Numbered from the stretch's first letter, positions 21,892-34,683 are shown. The stretch: 64,000 bases of DNA from Apium graveolens (GCF_009905375.1 NC_133647.1:79901583-79965582), one strand, 5' to 3'. The notes: a model not told the origin generated them from the letters alone. Numbers and translations are program-made.

Positions 21892-24800
21892 AATACCAAA
21901 GGAAAATTTCCGGACAAATTCTTTAAACAATTTTAAACAATTTTATTTATTTGAGAGAGTTGATCAGTCAGGATACAGTGTAGATCTATACCCAACTATA
22001 TAGATCCATTCAGGTACCTAGGCTCTATTGCCCAAGGGTCCGGTCCATTCCCGGCCCATAGGATCCAGCTCATCACTGGTCCTCACAATAACCATCCAGC
22101 CCCTAGAGTGTTTTGATGTCAAATTATTTTGAATTCAAAACATCCCAATTCAGGGTTCGCAAATAACCCAAAAGAATGGGTATTTGCTAAAGAGAGCAAT
22201 CGAATAAAATGAATAATAATGAAAGGAATATGCATAATCAGAGTAATTGCAACGAAATGTAAAACATTTAAATATTCTGAACTTAGAATAGGAACGAAGA
22301 AATAATTGTAGTATTTTAAAAGAAAAATCAGGTATACTTGCCTCAATAAGCTTTAATCGCTACTACTAGTTGACTTTGGTTCGATTTGGACGTTCGGCTT
22401 TATCGTCAAACTACTATCCCATTCTGGATACGATCCCAACATTCAGGCCCTTCAATTGGAACTTCGTTGATCTCGACGTCTAATCACTAGATCGTTCCTA
22501 GTCCGATGTCACTCCTCGGTCTTCCGATTAGGACCTACAGGGTTGGAATACCCTAATTCAGATAATCACCTAGCTGAACGTAATACCACTATCTCTTCTA
22601 CCCATACGATTTCATAATCCTACTTATAATTATATGTATTATCGAAATACACATAGCAATTATGGTTCACATCTTCAAAATTCGGTTCGGTATTTATTTT
22701 CGGAAAATACGTATACTCGTCATTTTGAAAAACAGGGCACTCGATTATTTATAAATTATTTTGTCTCAATCGCACTTAAGTTCATATAATATAATTATAT
22801 ATGGTTATTCGACGTCTCCGATAATTACGGGTTACACTCCCGTATTTTCAGAATCGATTTCCCGAAAATCAGGCGGCGTCTCCTTCGTTTATCGGCCTAC
22901 CCGTCGAAATCAATTCCGACGTCAATCACAATCAACAACCCAATCACAACAACAACTAACCAACCACGATTCAAAATCCCAATCTCCGACACAATTTAGT
23001 TATTTATTATTATTATTATTATTATTATTCGTATTTTTCATTTCGCAATAAATTTTTACCGAACTAATTTTATTTAATTAATAAATGTAGGACTCAGATA
23101 GAAATCATCATCGCCCACCGTCGACTCGTCGAAGCTCATCACCAACGGCGATAAAATTCTCGGGTTTCCGACTATATCGGACATCCTCCGCGAATTTCGT
23201 CGATTAAATATTACAATATCCGCACGAAATCTTTTATTTCACAAATTGCAATCAATTGATTTCTGCAGAAAATTAAAATAAAATATAGTTAATATCAGTT
23301 TTGATTCATCACAAAAACACGTGCACAACACGTGCGCACATAACGGAAACATGACAGAATTCGGCGACCACAGGCCGGAAAAACACAGCAACAGAGACAC
23401 AGTTCCCACACACACAGTTTCCACACACACACAACACACCCACACAATCGATACACAGATACACACATAGATATATACATATACACATCGCAGCCATATA
23501 ACAGGGGAAAAAACGAAGAGGGAGAGGAGAGGTGAAAGAGAAAGAGGGGAAAACAGGGGGAGTTACCGGAGAAAAGAACGGCAACAGAAAACGGGAAAGA
23601 AAGGGATGAAACGGGAGAACCCGAGAGAGAGAGATTGAGAGAATCGCGAGAGAGGAGAGCGAGAGAATTGTGAGAGAAAAATGGGGGCGCGTGAGGGAAA
23701 CAGGAGGGGGGTGGGTGGTTTTGTTAGTAACAATTCTTTCATTTTTTCTTTTTTTTTTCATTTTGTTCCCGATATTTCCCCGTTTCGTACCGTAACTAAC
23801 GTTTTTAATAAATGGTTTACGGTAACCACCGTCCGGAATTTTATCAGAACTTATTTAAAATTCCCGAGATAACTAAAACTAATTTTTATAAAAATTTTAT
23901 AATTCAAAAATTATTTCCGAAATAATTTTAAAATTCTTGAAATATTCCAAACTTAATAAAATAAAATTTTCATAATTTTTGAAGCATTCTGGAATTAAAT
24001 ACCGATTTTACAATTAAATGAAATCCGAAAATCATTTAAAGATAAGTAATCAGTAAAATATTGATTTCTAAATTTTATAAACTCCCAAAAATAATAAATA
24101 AGATCATAAAACAACAAAAATATTTTTAGAGATAATTTTAGCATTTATAAGAATAAATATTCAATAAAAATCATTTTAAAAGCAAAACAATTCGTACAAC
24201 TCAATAATTAACTATATAATTAATCTTTGTACCCAACAGATCACACACCATTTGTAATAAAGCAAGGTACGGCTAACAGACTCATCAAGTATTTTATTTA
24301 TTTAATAATTCGATAATTATATTTACAAATCGGATCCAAAAAAAATAGGTTACTTAGCCGCTAAGTAAGTATAAAGACGATACGATTTTAATACCAGATT
24401 TGGATAATTCTTAAAACAGAGCCTCTTATAAAATACTTTATACGACAATAAGGGAATAATATCTCTCCTTTTGAGAATATAATTTTTTTATCAATCTATA
24501 AAATGATTAGCGTATCAAAATTTTTACGCCGGGACTCATACAGGTCAAACCGTACCCCGGATTAAAAAAGTCAAAACATGAAAAGTGTTCAGAATTATCA
24601 GATTAGGTTAGGAAGGAGTTTTCGGAAGAGTTTTGGGTTGTAAAAACGCAAAAACGGTTGAAGTGGGACGATTTCTGATTCTAAAAAGAAATTTTATAAT
24701 TATGTAAGAATTTTTTTTATTAATTCTATAAATTCTTATATATTCACATAACAATCCAAAAATTCCCAGAAAATACCAAAATTGTCTATATTTTATTCTG

Positions 24801-24957
24801 GATAACTAAAGATTAAAATATCTAAACTTTATCAGAAATAAACATCCAAATATTAATATCAATCATCAAATAATTCATCAAAATTCACATAAAAATCACA
24901 TAATAAATATTTATTGATAAAAATAATTACATAATATTTCTCAGATGTTACATCAGC

Positions 24958-25938
24958 GTTTTGAAAGGATGAAGTGGTTGGTTTCCTAGCTTCTAGTGGT
25001 ATAGAAGTAAATGTCTCAGCTTGGGAAGGCCCATGTTGGTTGTCCTGTGTTTGTACTTCCACATGGACAAGAACCATTACTGCATTAGATGTAATTGTAG
25101 ACCTCATGTCAGGCATAGGGTAAGGGTAAGTCCTGAATCTCTCCATCATAAATGGAGTGATTTTGAGACTTACAGGTACCTTATTTTTAGTAATAAATGA
25201 ACCAAATAGAACTTTGGACACTTGCTTACAATTTCCTATTTTAGTACTATCTATAATATTAAGCATATGAATGTCATGCATTTTATGATTTAAAGCAGAC
25301 ATTATAAATCTAAGAAATAAGATTTCCTTACCTCTTGTAGCTAGGGGCAGTGTGAGCCTGGTGCTAAGTTCTTCCAGGATCAATAAGCCCACATTTAAGT
25401 GTCTGTTGTGAGCTATGAAGAACACCAGCTTCTGTACCACACTTGATATATTTTCATATCCTGTCTTTCTGCAAGTGAAGGCCCTTATGATGGAGTCAAA
25501 CAAGAAGGACCATTTTCTTCTCCGATTCTTCTTGTTTAGACTAGCCAGGTTGATCCTCTCACTGTAATTGATGATGTCCATGAAATCAGTTAGCTCATGT
25601 TGAGTAGGAATCTCCACCATTTGCTCAGTTTGAATGCGCAAGGCTTGTGAATTCACATCTTGCTCATTAAACTCCACATGTTGCCCTCCAATAGAGTAGT
25701 TCACCACAATAGATACAGAGTTGTCATGCACAACTGTCCTCACTACAGCTGTTGTCCAGAATTCATGCAAAACATCCATGTAGAGGATTGGATTAACCGT
25801 TAGAGCTCCTGCAAGATAAGACTCAGATAAAAATTTAACAAACCCCTTAAAACTGTCAGGATCTTGATTAGCATCTATAAAAGCGAGATAGTTGGTTCCT
25901 TCCGTGGGGATTGCAGCTCTAACATTGTTTAGTGCCAT
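24958..25938 (-). pseudogene. SIRE-1 post-pol ORF3, proximal part
   Basis: This is an open frame of about 327 codons from ATG at 25936-25938, without stops, until LARD-1 interrupts it. It resembles a family of plant proteins of unknown function found beside copia pol genes, with F-L-S-E-S, a Y-M-D-V-L-H-E-F-W block (residues about 53-61) and an Arg/Lys-rich segment followed by a helical core. Sirevirus elements carry such an ORF in this position, sometimes called env-like. I see no membrane segment or signal peptide and no catalytic motif. It is the best preserved coding stretch of SIRE-1. The distal part is at 1-1121. Confidence 0.7.
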
Positions 25939-26774
25939 TTTAGAGGAGTAAACTTAAGTGGGTAAAAAAAATAGAGAGAAAGAGTTTGAAACAAGAGAGA
26001 GCGGTTGAGAATTGGAAAAATTAGGTCACTTAGACATCTCGAAGATGTAAAGAGGTGTATGTCGAGATGTCTTGGTATTTACAATGAAAGGTAAATAACT
26101 TATCGAGAACTAAAAATGGACATTTGGAATTTGCTTATCGAGAAGTTATATTGAGAGAATAGATACATATCGATATGTCATTTTCCTGACTCTTATCGAG
26201 AACTAGAAAATGACTTGTCGAGATGTCAAATAAATACCTAGTTTGTCCTGAATGGACTGAATTGTTTCCAATTTTTATTTGAGTAAATCAAAATAAAATT
26301 AGAATGAATTTTATCAAAAGTATTTTTCTAATATAATTTATTAAGTTAAATTATCTTAGTTCTGAGATATTGATAAGTCTAAAGTTTGTACTTGTAGAGA
26401 ATTCTGTGAATTATCATTTATCGAGATCTCTACACTGAATTATCGAGAAGTCATATTAAATCTTGTCGAGAAGTCCTTCGAGAAGTCAAAAACATGACTT
26501 ATCGAGTTTTCACGCGAGAAGTCCCAAAATGACTTGTCGAGAAGTCAATTAGACTTATCGAGAACTCAGTTCTCTATATACTTTTGATTTTTTTATTCTG
26601 CCTTGTGCTAATTTTACATATTGAAAATGCAAATCAACATTTAGATAGTTTTCTTAGAATTGAAAAATTCCAAGCTAAATTTTGAATTTTAAAAAATAAA
26701 TATATACAGAGACTTTTGAAATATTTATAACTAATATTTCAGTTAATTTCCAATTAAATCAAATTAATTTTGAT
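25939..26774 (-). other. SIRE-1 spacer between pol and ORF3, with tandem-like motif
   Basis: These 836 bp have no gene. They hold about a dozen dispersed copies of a motif close to CTTATCGAGAAGTC or its TGTCGAGATGTC variants, on both strands (26030-26240 and 26415-26575). The SIRE-1 LTR carries the same motif family at 60965-61222 and 62255-62530. A pyrimidine-rich leader on the minus strand precedes the ORF3 ATG. Confidence 0.75.
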
Positions 26775-28260
26775 TTAGGATGAAGAATTTAGCATTCCAA
26801 TTTCACCTACAAGTCTAGTGAAACTTGCTTCATCCAAAGGTTTAGTAAAAATGTTAGCTAACTATTTTTCTCTTGGAACAAAAATAAGCTCAATGGTACC
26901 ATTTACAGCATGTTCTCTAATAAAATGGTACCTTACATCAATGTGCTTTGTTCTAGAATGATTAACTAGATTAGCCACAAAAGATATAGCACTAGTATTG
27001 TCACACATAATTGGAATTTTACGTTACACTAGGACATAATCCACAAGCTGATTTCTAATCCAAAGCACTTGAGCACAGCAACTTCCAGTAGCTATGTATT
27101 CAGCCTCAGCTATGGAAGTTGACACAGATTGTTGTTTCTTGCTATACCAGGACACAAGTCTTTGTCCAAGAAACTGACAGCTTCCACTAGTGCTCTTTCT
27201 ATCAACCCTGAATCCAGCAAAATCTGCATCTATGTGTCCAACAGCTTCAAAACCTGTTCCCTTAGGATACCATAATCCCAAGTTTGGAGTCTCGTTTAGG
27301 TATGTGAAAATTCTCTTCAAAACCATCAAATGTGATTCCTTTGGATTGGCTTGAAATCTTGCACACAGACATGTTGCAAACATAATGTTTGGTCTACTAG
27401 CTGTTAAATATAGCAAAGATCCAATCATTCCTCTATAAGCTGAAATGTCCACACTTTTTCCTTTCTTATTTTTATCCAACTTAGTAGCTGTAGACATAGG
27501 TGTAGATGCAGGTGAATAATCAATCATACCAAACTTTTTCAATAAATCTTTGACATACTTAGTTTGGATGATGAAAATTCTATCACTTCTTTAACTAACA
27601 TGAAGTCCAAGAAAGTAACTTAGTTCTCCCATCATACTCATTTCATATTCACTCTGTATGAGTTTCAAAAATCTTTGACATAGCTTTTCATTTGTAGAGC
27701 CAAAAATGATATCATCCACATAGATTTGAACTAGGATCATATCACCACCATGTTGCTTGTAAAAGAGAGTCTTGTCTATTGTTCCTCTAGTGAATCCATG
27801 TTTGAGCAAAAATTCTAACAGTGTGTTATACCATGCTCTAGGTGCTAGCTTTAATCCATATAGAGCCTTGAGTAGCTTGTACACAAAGTTTGGAAATTCT
27901 GGATCTTCAAAGCCGGGTGGCTGTTGCACATAAACTTCTTCTTCCAACTCACCATTAAGGAATGCACTTTTTACATCCATTTTATACACCTTAAAATTTA
28001 AGTGTGCAACAAATTCAAGAAAGATCCTTATTGCTTGAAGTCTTGCAACTAGAGCAAAAGTTTCATCATAATCAATTCCTTCATCATGTGAGTAGCCTTT
28101 TACAACCATCCTTGCTTTATTTCTGGTGACAATTCCATTTTCATCCATTTTGTTCCTGAATACCCACTTTGTTCCAAATACACTTCTGTTTTTTGGTACA
28201 TGAACCACCTCCCAAACTTTACTTCTTTCAAACTGATTTAGCTCCTCTTGCATAGTAGAT
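26775..28260 (-). pseudogene. SIRE-1 reverse transcriptase and RNase H
   Basis: The copia-type RT begins near 28253 ([11 protein letters not shown]). It carries the [10 protein letters not shown] block and the catalytic Y-V-D-D with its Asp pair at 27711-27716. RNase H follows with the conserved D-A-D-F-A-G, T-S-G-S-C-Q-F-L-G and A-E-A-E-Y-I-A blocks. It ends in the usual E-I-G-M-L block with TAA at 26775-26777. Breaks occur near 27545-27590 and just after 27024. Placement after integrase confirms copia order. It is not functional as it stands. Confidence 0.88.
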
Positions 28261-28276
28261 TTCCAATCAGGATCAA

Positions 28277-29870
28277 CTACAGCTTCCTCAGTTTTCTTAG
28301 GCTCAACCTGTGAAAGAAAATATACATGAAGACATTCATTTGCAGTTGCACTTTTAGTCCTCCCTCCAATAGCAGGATCACCAATAATTGCTTCTCTTGT
28401 GTGACTCCTACCCCATTTTCTGGTGTGAGTTTATTGAATTGAGTTTTCTGCATTTTCTTCACCATTGGCATGACTTGCAGAACCTTCTCCTCCTTCTCCC
28501 CCTGAGTTTGTGCTATCAAATTCAGGTGTTTGAGATGAGCTTCCATTTTCATGGTTCACTTGTTCAGTTGACTCTTTATCCATTCTGTGATTTGTATTGA
28601 CTTCAGCTTCATCCTCAGAATCACTATCAATGTTGAGATTTTCAAATTTTAGGGTCTCAGCTTCATTTTCATCAAGGCATTCCAAGCCTGGACACTTGTC
28701 ATCATCAAAAGTTACATCTATGCTTTCTATAATTTTCTTTGTTCAAACACATAGACTTTGTAGGCAGTTCTCTTCAATGAATATCCCGGAAAAATTGCTT
28801 CAAAAACTTTAGAGTCAAATTTTCCCACATATTCAGAGTTGCCTTTCAAAACATAACACTTGCTTCTAAACGCATGAAGATAATTCACAGTAGGCTTTCT
28901 TTTAGATAAGATTGAGTAGGGTGATTTTCCAAGATTCTTGTTAATGAGATATCTGTTTTGAGTATAACATGCAATGTTCACAGTTTCTTCCCAAAAACTT
29001 GTTGGTAATTTAGCATTCTGCAGCATTGTTCTAGCAACCTCCATCAATGTTCTATTTTTCATTTCAACAACACCATTCGATGTGTCCTAGCTGCTGAGAG
29101 TTCTTGAACAATGCCCTTGTCTTTGCAAAATTTAGTTAAAGTTGTATTTCTGAATTATGTGCCATTATCACTCCTCAACCTTTTCACACAATTCTGATCT
29201 TCAGCCTGCTTCTCAATCTTCTTGATGTGTGGAGTTTCATCCTTAGAGTGCATAAATTCTACCCATGTGTACCTTGAGTAGTCATCCACCATCACAAGTG
29301 CATACCTTTTTTTGAAATTGATAAGACATTTACTGGTCCAAATAAGTTCATGTATATAAGTTGCAAAGGTGCACTTATGGAATTCACAGTTTTACTTTTG
29401 TGACTTGATTTTTTCATTTTTCCTTTTTGACAATCCTCACAGACCTCAATCTGAGCAAACTCTAAATTTGGCATATCTCTCACTAACTCCTTTTTGACTA
29501 GAGTGTTGATTATCTTATAATTCAAGTGAGAAAGCTTTTTATGCCACAACTTGATTTGTTCTTCAGATGCCTTGGTATAGAAGCAACAAAATCCATCCTT
29601 ATTTGCTGAGTCCAGGTATGTAACAAATAAGCTTCATTTCCTTGCTTTTTTCAAAGCAGTTTCACCAGTGTTTTTGCTGATAATTAGGCATTCTCCTTTG
29701 TCAAATGAAACATTGAATCATCTATCTATAAATTGGCTAACACTCAGGAGATTCACCTCAAGACCAGCTACTAGTGCTACATCTTCAATGACATCATTTC
29801 CATAAATTATCTTGCCATATCCCATTGTGAAAGCTTTGCTATTGTCTCCAAAAGTCACTAATGGGCCAGC
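28277..29870 (-). pseudogene. SIRE-1 integrase
   Basis: The zinc-binding start, with W-H-K-K-L-S-H-L-N at about 29549 and C-E-D-C at about 29450, is clear. The first catalytic acidic residue should follow in the block M-D-L-F-G-P. Here the codon is AAC (29346-29348), so Asp is Asn. The core region around 29070-29290 is broken by stops and shifts. The later part (28727-29062) has the copia block of R-T-L-M-E-x-A-R-T-M-L. A long acidic, Ser-rich linker (28431-28685) joins it to RT. Confidence 0.83.
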
Positions 29871-30812
29871 CATCTCCTCAAATTATGATAGCAGGTCCAT
29901 ATCACCTGTCATACGTCTTGAGCATCCACTGTCTATGATCCATATGACCTTCTTCACTTTTCCCTGCACACAATGAGGATTAAGTGTGTTTAGTAACCCA
30001 AGCAATGTTGGGTACTTTCTTCTTGTTAATAGATTTGGTAGAAGTAGAATTTGATGATTCAAAAAGAATAGAGTTCATTGATTGATGTACATTTTCCCTT
30101 TTAGTTGAGAACTCAATGTTGACTTCCTTAAGATCTACTCTCAGCTTATAACTTGTCATAACTTTCATGTTACAAGGTATGCAATCAAACTTGTCACAGA
30201 ATGAGTAGGAATCATTAGCCTTAGCTTTATTGTACTTGCATGCTCCCACTTCTGGCTTGCTAACAACCTTTTTGCAAAGGTGAGTTAGATGATTAACAGA
30301 GCCACACATTTGAAACTATTTCTTGGGAGCATCTGCAACAAATACAAAGTTATTGCTTTTGTTTATTCCAACTTTCCCATTTCTATTTTCTTCTTCTTTC
30401 CTACATTCTCAGTCTTAATTTCCTTAATTGGTTTCTTGGGAGTTTGATTCACCATGAGCTTCTTCTCAACTTTAGGAGTTGGAGTTGTTTCTGTGCAATT
30501 CTTCTCATTATCCTTATTAGCAAGCTCTTGCTTTATCACCAACTCAAATTCACTAAAATTTGCTTCACATACCTTGAACAAAGGTGCATTCACTTTCCTC
30601 AGCGTAACTGGGACATCTTCATTTATAATTGCGTTGCCTCTGTCACCTTCAACCTTTTTGTTGCTGTTCAATGCATCATAATCCAAGCCAATAGCTATGT
30701 TTGCACATGGATTGTTCTTCTCATGGTACTGACCAACTAGTTGAGATTTTTACTCGAATGATTTCAGTTTCACCTCATTCTTCTCTATCTTTTCTCTTAA
30801 CACAACTTCTAT
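29871..30812 (-). pseudogene. SIRE-1 gag C-terminal part and protease
   Basis: The protease D-S-G-C-S-R motif has its Asp codon at 29931-29933, in a W-I-I-D-S-G context typical of copia. Upstream is a Lys-rich, low-complexity stretch (30363-30686). A second zinc-knuckle-like C-G-S-V-N-H-L-T-H-L-C lies near 30290-30310. Frame changes and stops separate these pieces. The upstream half of gag is at 58939-60366, beyond the ATH-2 insertion. Confidence 0.78.
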
Positions 30813-30817
30813 TTCAC
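30813..30817. repeat. Target site duplication of ATH-2 (left copy)
   Basis: TTCAC precedes the LTR start TGTTAG at 30818. An identical TTCAC follows the LTR end at 58934-58938. It proves that the copia gag pieces on either side, 28 kb apart, were once adjacent. Confidence 0.92.
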
Positions 30818-32276
30818 TGTTAGTCGCTAAACGCGAGCTAATAATTCGTGTAAGTATATGCGATCACAAGTAATATAGAATTATTTCTAGTTCGCTCCCA
30901 CAGAGACTGGTTTAGGTTAACTATGTGATTTATGAACTTCTACAACAATGATATGGCTATTATTCAATGCTAAGACGAATAACAATTTAGATTTTGATTA
31001 TACTACGATTAACTATTGAGAATTATACTAGAGAACATTAACTAAGAGATTAAAGAGAGTAGAATAATATATAACACAAACATGGGATTCTAACTTCATT
31101 AAATACTTCATTCAATAGCCTTTTCATTCTTAACCTTAGCATGTAATGGTGATGACACTAATCAGATAACATGAAACTGATAAACGCCAACTTTCGTTGT
31201 ACGAATACCATACTACCAGACATCCACAAAAGAGATAGAATCTGAATAGACACCAATTATATTGAGACCCTATATGTCTATAGAATTTAACAACATAACG
31301 GTTTAATACACAAGTTATCTATCGTGATTACATAAGGCAAGTAAGATGGTTAAAATTACCTACGAATCATGCATAACAATAACACATGAACCTATGCTAG
31401 CATGGTAAATTCTAAACCCTTAAATTCACTTTCGCTTCATTAAAGATTAACACGCTATCTTATCAGTTCGCGATGCTCACAATACGAATAAGCACAACCA
31501 AAACTAGGTAATCATACAATCACCACACACTAAGGTATCGAAACAAATTAACTAAAGAAATCTATAAATAAATCCGCTGGAACCCCACGATAACGATTAG
31601 CCCATAATCAGACTCATCATCAATGTGGGTTCCGATGAAAGTATGGTATAATAAACGTAGTCCTTATAAAATATATAATAAACAAAGCACGTAATCCAGA
31701 GTATTAGGTTCAACAAAACAAGAAACGAGCATCCAAGATTACAACTTAGAACAAAGATTCACAAGAATAAACTAGATTTTCTTCGCCTTCGTTGAATTGT
31801 TCTATAGGTCTTCTTGTCATCTTCTCCTTAAGCTCCATTGTGAAAAACGTCTTTTTGTTTTATTTAAATAGCAACCCAATTAATTCAAAAGCCCAGAAAA
31901 ATAGCCTTCTAATTGAAACAGAAATCTGGAGTCCCGACCTGGCGCGGCCGTGCGCTTCACCAGCGCGGGCGACCTGACATTCTGTTTCTCTGGTGTGGCC
32001 GTATACTAGCACAGCTCGGGGGCGCCAGTCTTCTGGAAAAACTAAAATTGCCTTATTTTCTTGCTGCAATGAGTTGACCTTCATGAGCCTTTATTCCTTG
32101 GACACCATCCTAACACCATATTAGCATCAAATCAATGCTAATTCACCTGAATTCCGGATTAATTCCTTAAATGCAAAAATACTAGAAAACACATTAAAAT
32201 GCCAACAACTTGAGTACGAATACACCAATTCAGAGCTTTATGAAGCATTATAAAGTGTCATAAATGCCACTCAACA
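30818..32276 (-). repeat. ATH-2 3' LTR
   Basis: On the minus strand it starts TGTTGAGTGGC, related to the ATH-1 start, and ends CTAACA. It holds a GC-rich two-unit minisatellite (31939-32032) and, 69 bp further on, the TATA-like TATTTAAATA at 31861-31870. Confidence 0.92.
31939..32032 (-). repeat. ATH-2 LTR GC-rich minisatellite, 2 units
   Basis: These are two units of about 50 bp built on GCGCGGCCG and CAGCGCGGGCG cores. The other LTR has them at 58598-58692. A three-unit version lies in the pol-ORF3 spacer (34983-35130). The unit differs from that of ATH-1. Confidence 0.88.
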
Positions 32277-32309
32277 TAACCCCAAACTTGAATCGATGCT
32301 TGTCCTCAA
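32277..32309 (-). promoter_or_regulatory. ATH-2 polypurine tract
   Basis: On the minus strand, CAAGTTTGGGGTTA abuts the 3' LTR start at 32276. It is preceded by TGAGGACAAGCATCGATT, nearly the same as in ATH-1. Confidence 0.85.
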
Positions 32310-33403
32310 TCATAAATAGACTCAAAGAATAAGAAATAAAAATGCATGAATGCAAACTATATGAATGCAACAATCCCCATAGAATAACTAAACCAATCAA
32401 CAAGCAACATCTCAATAAATGCAGTTAATCACATAAAGATGAATCAAACTTTACAAATCAACCTACAAACCAGAGACGTGCGTGTGTGCAAATGCTTATA
32501 GATATACCATCACAACTAGATCAATAATCATGACTCACTACTCATCAAAGCAATCACAAGGTTACAAATAAAATAAGAGCTAGACTCAAAATAACTTATA
32601 ATACTTCAATTCTTATATTGGAGTTTTATATGGATTCACGCTTTTATTCATAACACATAAACAACACAAATATTTTTATTTGACTGTGCAATGAGTGAGG
32701 TCCACAAAAGATTTATACAATAGCACCCATGTAGCAAGCGTTAGGTTAGCAGATCCCAGACTATACAAGCCTTAGGACACTAGGCACAAATTCCCCTAAG
32801 AACTTAATAACTCGAGTACTAAAGAGCCCACTCGTGATCAATTATACATAACACTTATTTTTTTTTCTTTTTTCTCTAAACGAGTGCGTTTCGCTCCATC
32901 TCGCTCAACCCTAGACTACTCATATAAAATAAGCTGACTACTTGCCATTTGACACCTAACCACAACAACTAATAATGAAATCCCATTTTCTTCAATTTTT
33001 AAATATCCATGTTAATTTATTATTAAGAGAATATCCTAAATTCTAAATATAAATAAGCGATTAAACCTTGATAAATAAATAAACCATGACCATGATCTAG
33101 CCCTCAAGCAACCTATAAGACTTAGTAAAATACAGTTGTCTCTAGCATGTAAATCAATTCGATAAGACTTAACATCACTAAATACAACATCTCTACACTA
33201 GCATCAATATCACAAATCAATCAGAAAAATCATCTAAGGGATCATGTTACTATGCAAATGCATGAAACTAGATGAACAAACTATCATAAAAAACAAAAAA
33301 AAACAAAAAAAAACTACTACATGGAAAATATGCAACTACATGAACTAAACTATCATGAATATGCAAACTATATGCGACTCCACACAAAACATATTTCTTC
33401 AAC
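32310..33403 (-). other. ATH-2 3' untranslated region
   Basis: This is non-coding. The block at about 32665-32830 is close to 88 percent identical by eye to ATH-1 19890-20050. A pyrimidine tract on the plus strand (A-rich on the element's strand) lies near 32860-32880, as in ATH-1. Confidence 0.75.
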
Positions 33404-33439
33404 TACTACCCCCAAACTTAAAATTTTCACTGTCCTCAG
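33404..33439 (-). promoter_or_regulatory. Second polypurine-tract-like module (ATH-2)
   Basis: On the minus strand, TGAGGACAGTG is followed by TTAAGTTTGGGGGTAGTAG, starting 30 bases after the ORF3 stop. It is the counterpart of the ATH-1 module at 19264-19300 and duplicates the true tract at 32277-32309. Confidence 0.65.
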
Positions 33440-33468
33440 TGAAGGTAATAGTAAGGAATCAGGCATAC

Positions 33469-34683
33469 CTACTCGGAATTAGGATCCTCACCCCCATCGG
33501 GTGGAGTGTCAGGCGTGTCTGGTGGTGGATACACGGAGTCCTCACCAAATACTGGCCACTGGATGTCAACACCTGTGGCCCTGAAAGCGGTCCCTAATGC
33601 TTGGGTAAGATCACGTGAAAACCGACTATGGATGTCATGCATCGCATCCATCCTCCTCTCTAGATGCCTATACTGTGCCATGCTCATACCAACTCCAACA
33701 TCTACTCATGCTTCCTCCTGCTCCTGCTGCGATGGACTAGCCTCTTCACCAAACCGAGTTCTTCAAGCTTTTCTGCTCGACTGAGCTGCCCCAGCAGCTG
33801 GCCTCCTACCAGGAAGATGGTCAAAAGAATACCCAAGCCCCTTCAAATCAGGCTTTCCTCCATCCCACTCTTGTATCACCAATAAAGTGGTGTTGTCAGT
33901 CAGAGCACTCGGAATCTGGAGCTGCTCATGTGTTGGTCAATGAACACCAACTGCCACATACAGCTTCGTCATAATGGACACATAGGGTATAGAACCCGCA
34001 GTACTCCCTCGCAAAAATCTCAGAATCTCTTGGTGAATTACCATACAAAGGTCCACATAGTCCCCCTGCAGAATGCCCCACAAAAAATGTGCACGCTCCA
34101 TAGTAATATCATGCACGTGAGAAGATGGCATGATGTTAGCACAAATAAAAAAATTCCATGCACGTGCAAACCTGTTCATGCACGAAGCAGGGAACATGGA
34201 ATAATCAGTCGTGCCCCTCTTAAACTTCCAGTGAGTCTCAGGCACACACAGAGTAGCAACTATCAAATCCAAATAAAACTCCTCCGGAGTCTTCTCATTC
34301 CAAATATCCTGACCGGGATTCCTCGCGGGCTGATCAATCACCCTCCTTATCGCCTCAGCATTATACTCCACCGTCATTCCCCGAACCACAGTGAAACCAT
34401 TCTTCTCCATCTTTGCATTAGTATAAAAATCAGGAACCACACTCATGGGCATAACAGTGAGTGCCTCACAAAAAAGCAACCCAGCCCATCTCCAAGATCA
34501 TCTCCAACAACTTACCATTTTTCCCTGATGGCAGAAAACCACGCTCCTTGGCTATAGGCTTCGATAGAAGCCTCTATACTCCGCTTCAGCCTCGGGAGTC
34601 GAAAACCTTGGCATCACACCACCTGCACTCGAAGAATCAATGGTGCTGCTGCTTACTTGAGTTCGCTATCTTTTCGGTGCCAT
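33469..34683 (-). pseudogene. ATH-2 ORF3 (Athila env-like / plant transposon protein)
   Basis: This is the homologue of ATH-1 ORF3. The ATG is intact at 34681-34683, but codon 6 is TAG (34666-34668). The frame is kept from start to end (405 codons with the stop). Further stops include TGA at 33937-33939, which lies at the same codon as the TGA at 18809-18811 in ATH-1. The central part (34479 to 33937) is open and carries the F-Y-T-N-A-K and R-F-A-R-A-W-N blocks. The last 70 residues are Pro- and Asp-rich with an acidic S-E end. Function is unknown. A TATA box and GC minisatellite lie upstream. Confidence 0.82.

Larger units (their letters stand above)
1122..24952 (-). mobile_element. LARD-1: long-LTR element without recognisable genes
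   Basis: Two related LTRs of about 3.6 and 3.4 kb flank a 5.5 kb internal region. On the minus strand the primer site (10281-10298) matches the initiator methionine tRNA type, and the polypurine tract is at 4769-4786, so the transcript runs right to left. I found no gag, protease, reverse transcriptase or integrase motif, and no long ORF in the internal part. This fits a large retrotransposon derivative mobilised by another element. The polypurine context resembles that of Ty3 chromoviruses, but that affiliation is inference. By eye the first 310 bases of the two LTRs differ at about 18 sites, so the insertion is not recent. ATH-1 later inserted into the right LTR. Confidence 0.85.
10302..24952 (-). 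repeat. LARD-1 5' LTR, interrupted by ATH-1
   Basis: The LTR occupies 10302-10663 and 21897-24952, about 3.4 kb once ATH-1 is removed. Compared with the left copy it lacks about 186 bp (equivalent to roughly 1514-1699) between two short GA-containing matches. It also has about 36 bp extra next to the ATH-1 insertion point, and an expanded ATT microsatellite near 23005-23030. Confidence 0.87.

Noticed and set aside
33928..34557. 209-codon plus-strand open frame
   Set aside because: It is the antisense of ATH-2 ORF3, whose minus-strand protein clearly matches ATH-1 ORF3.
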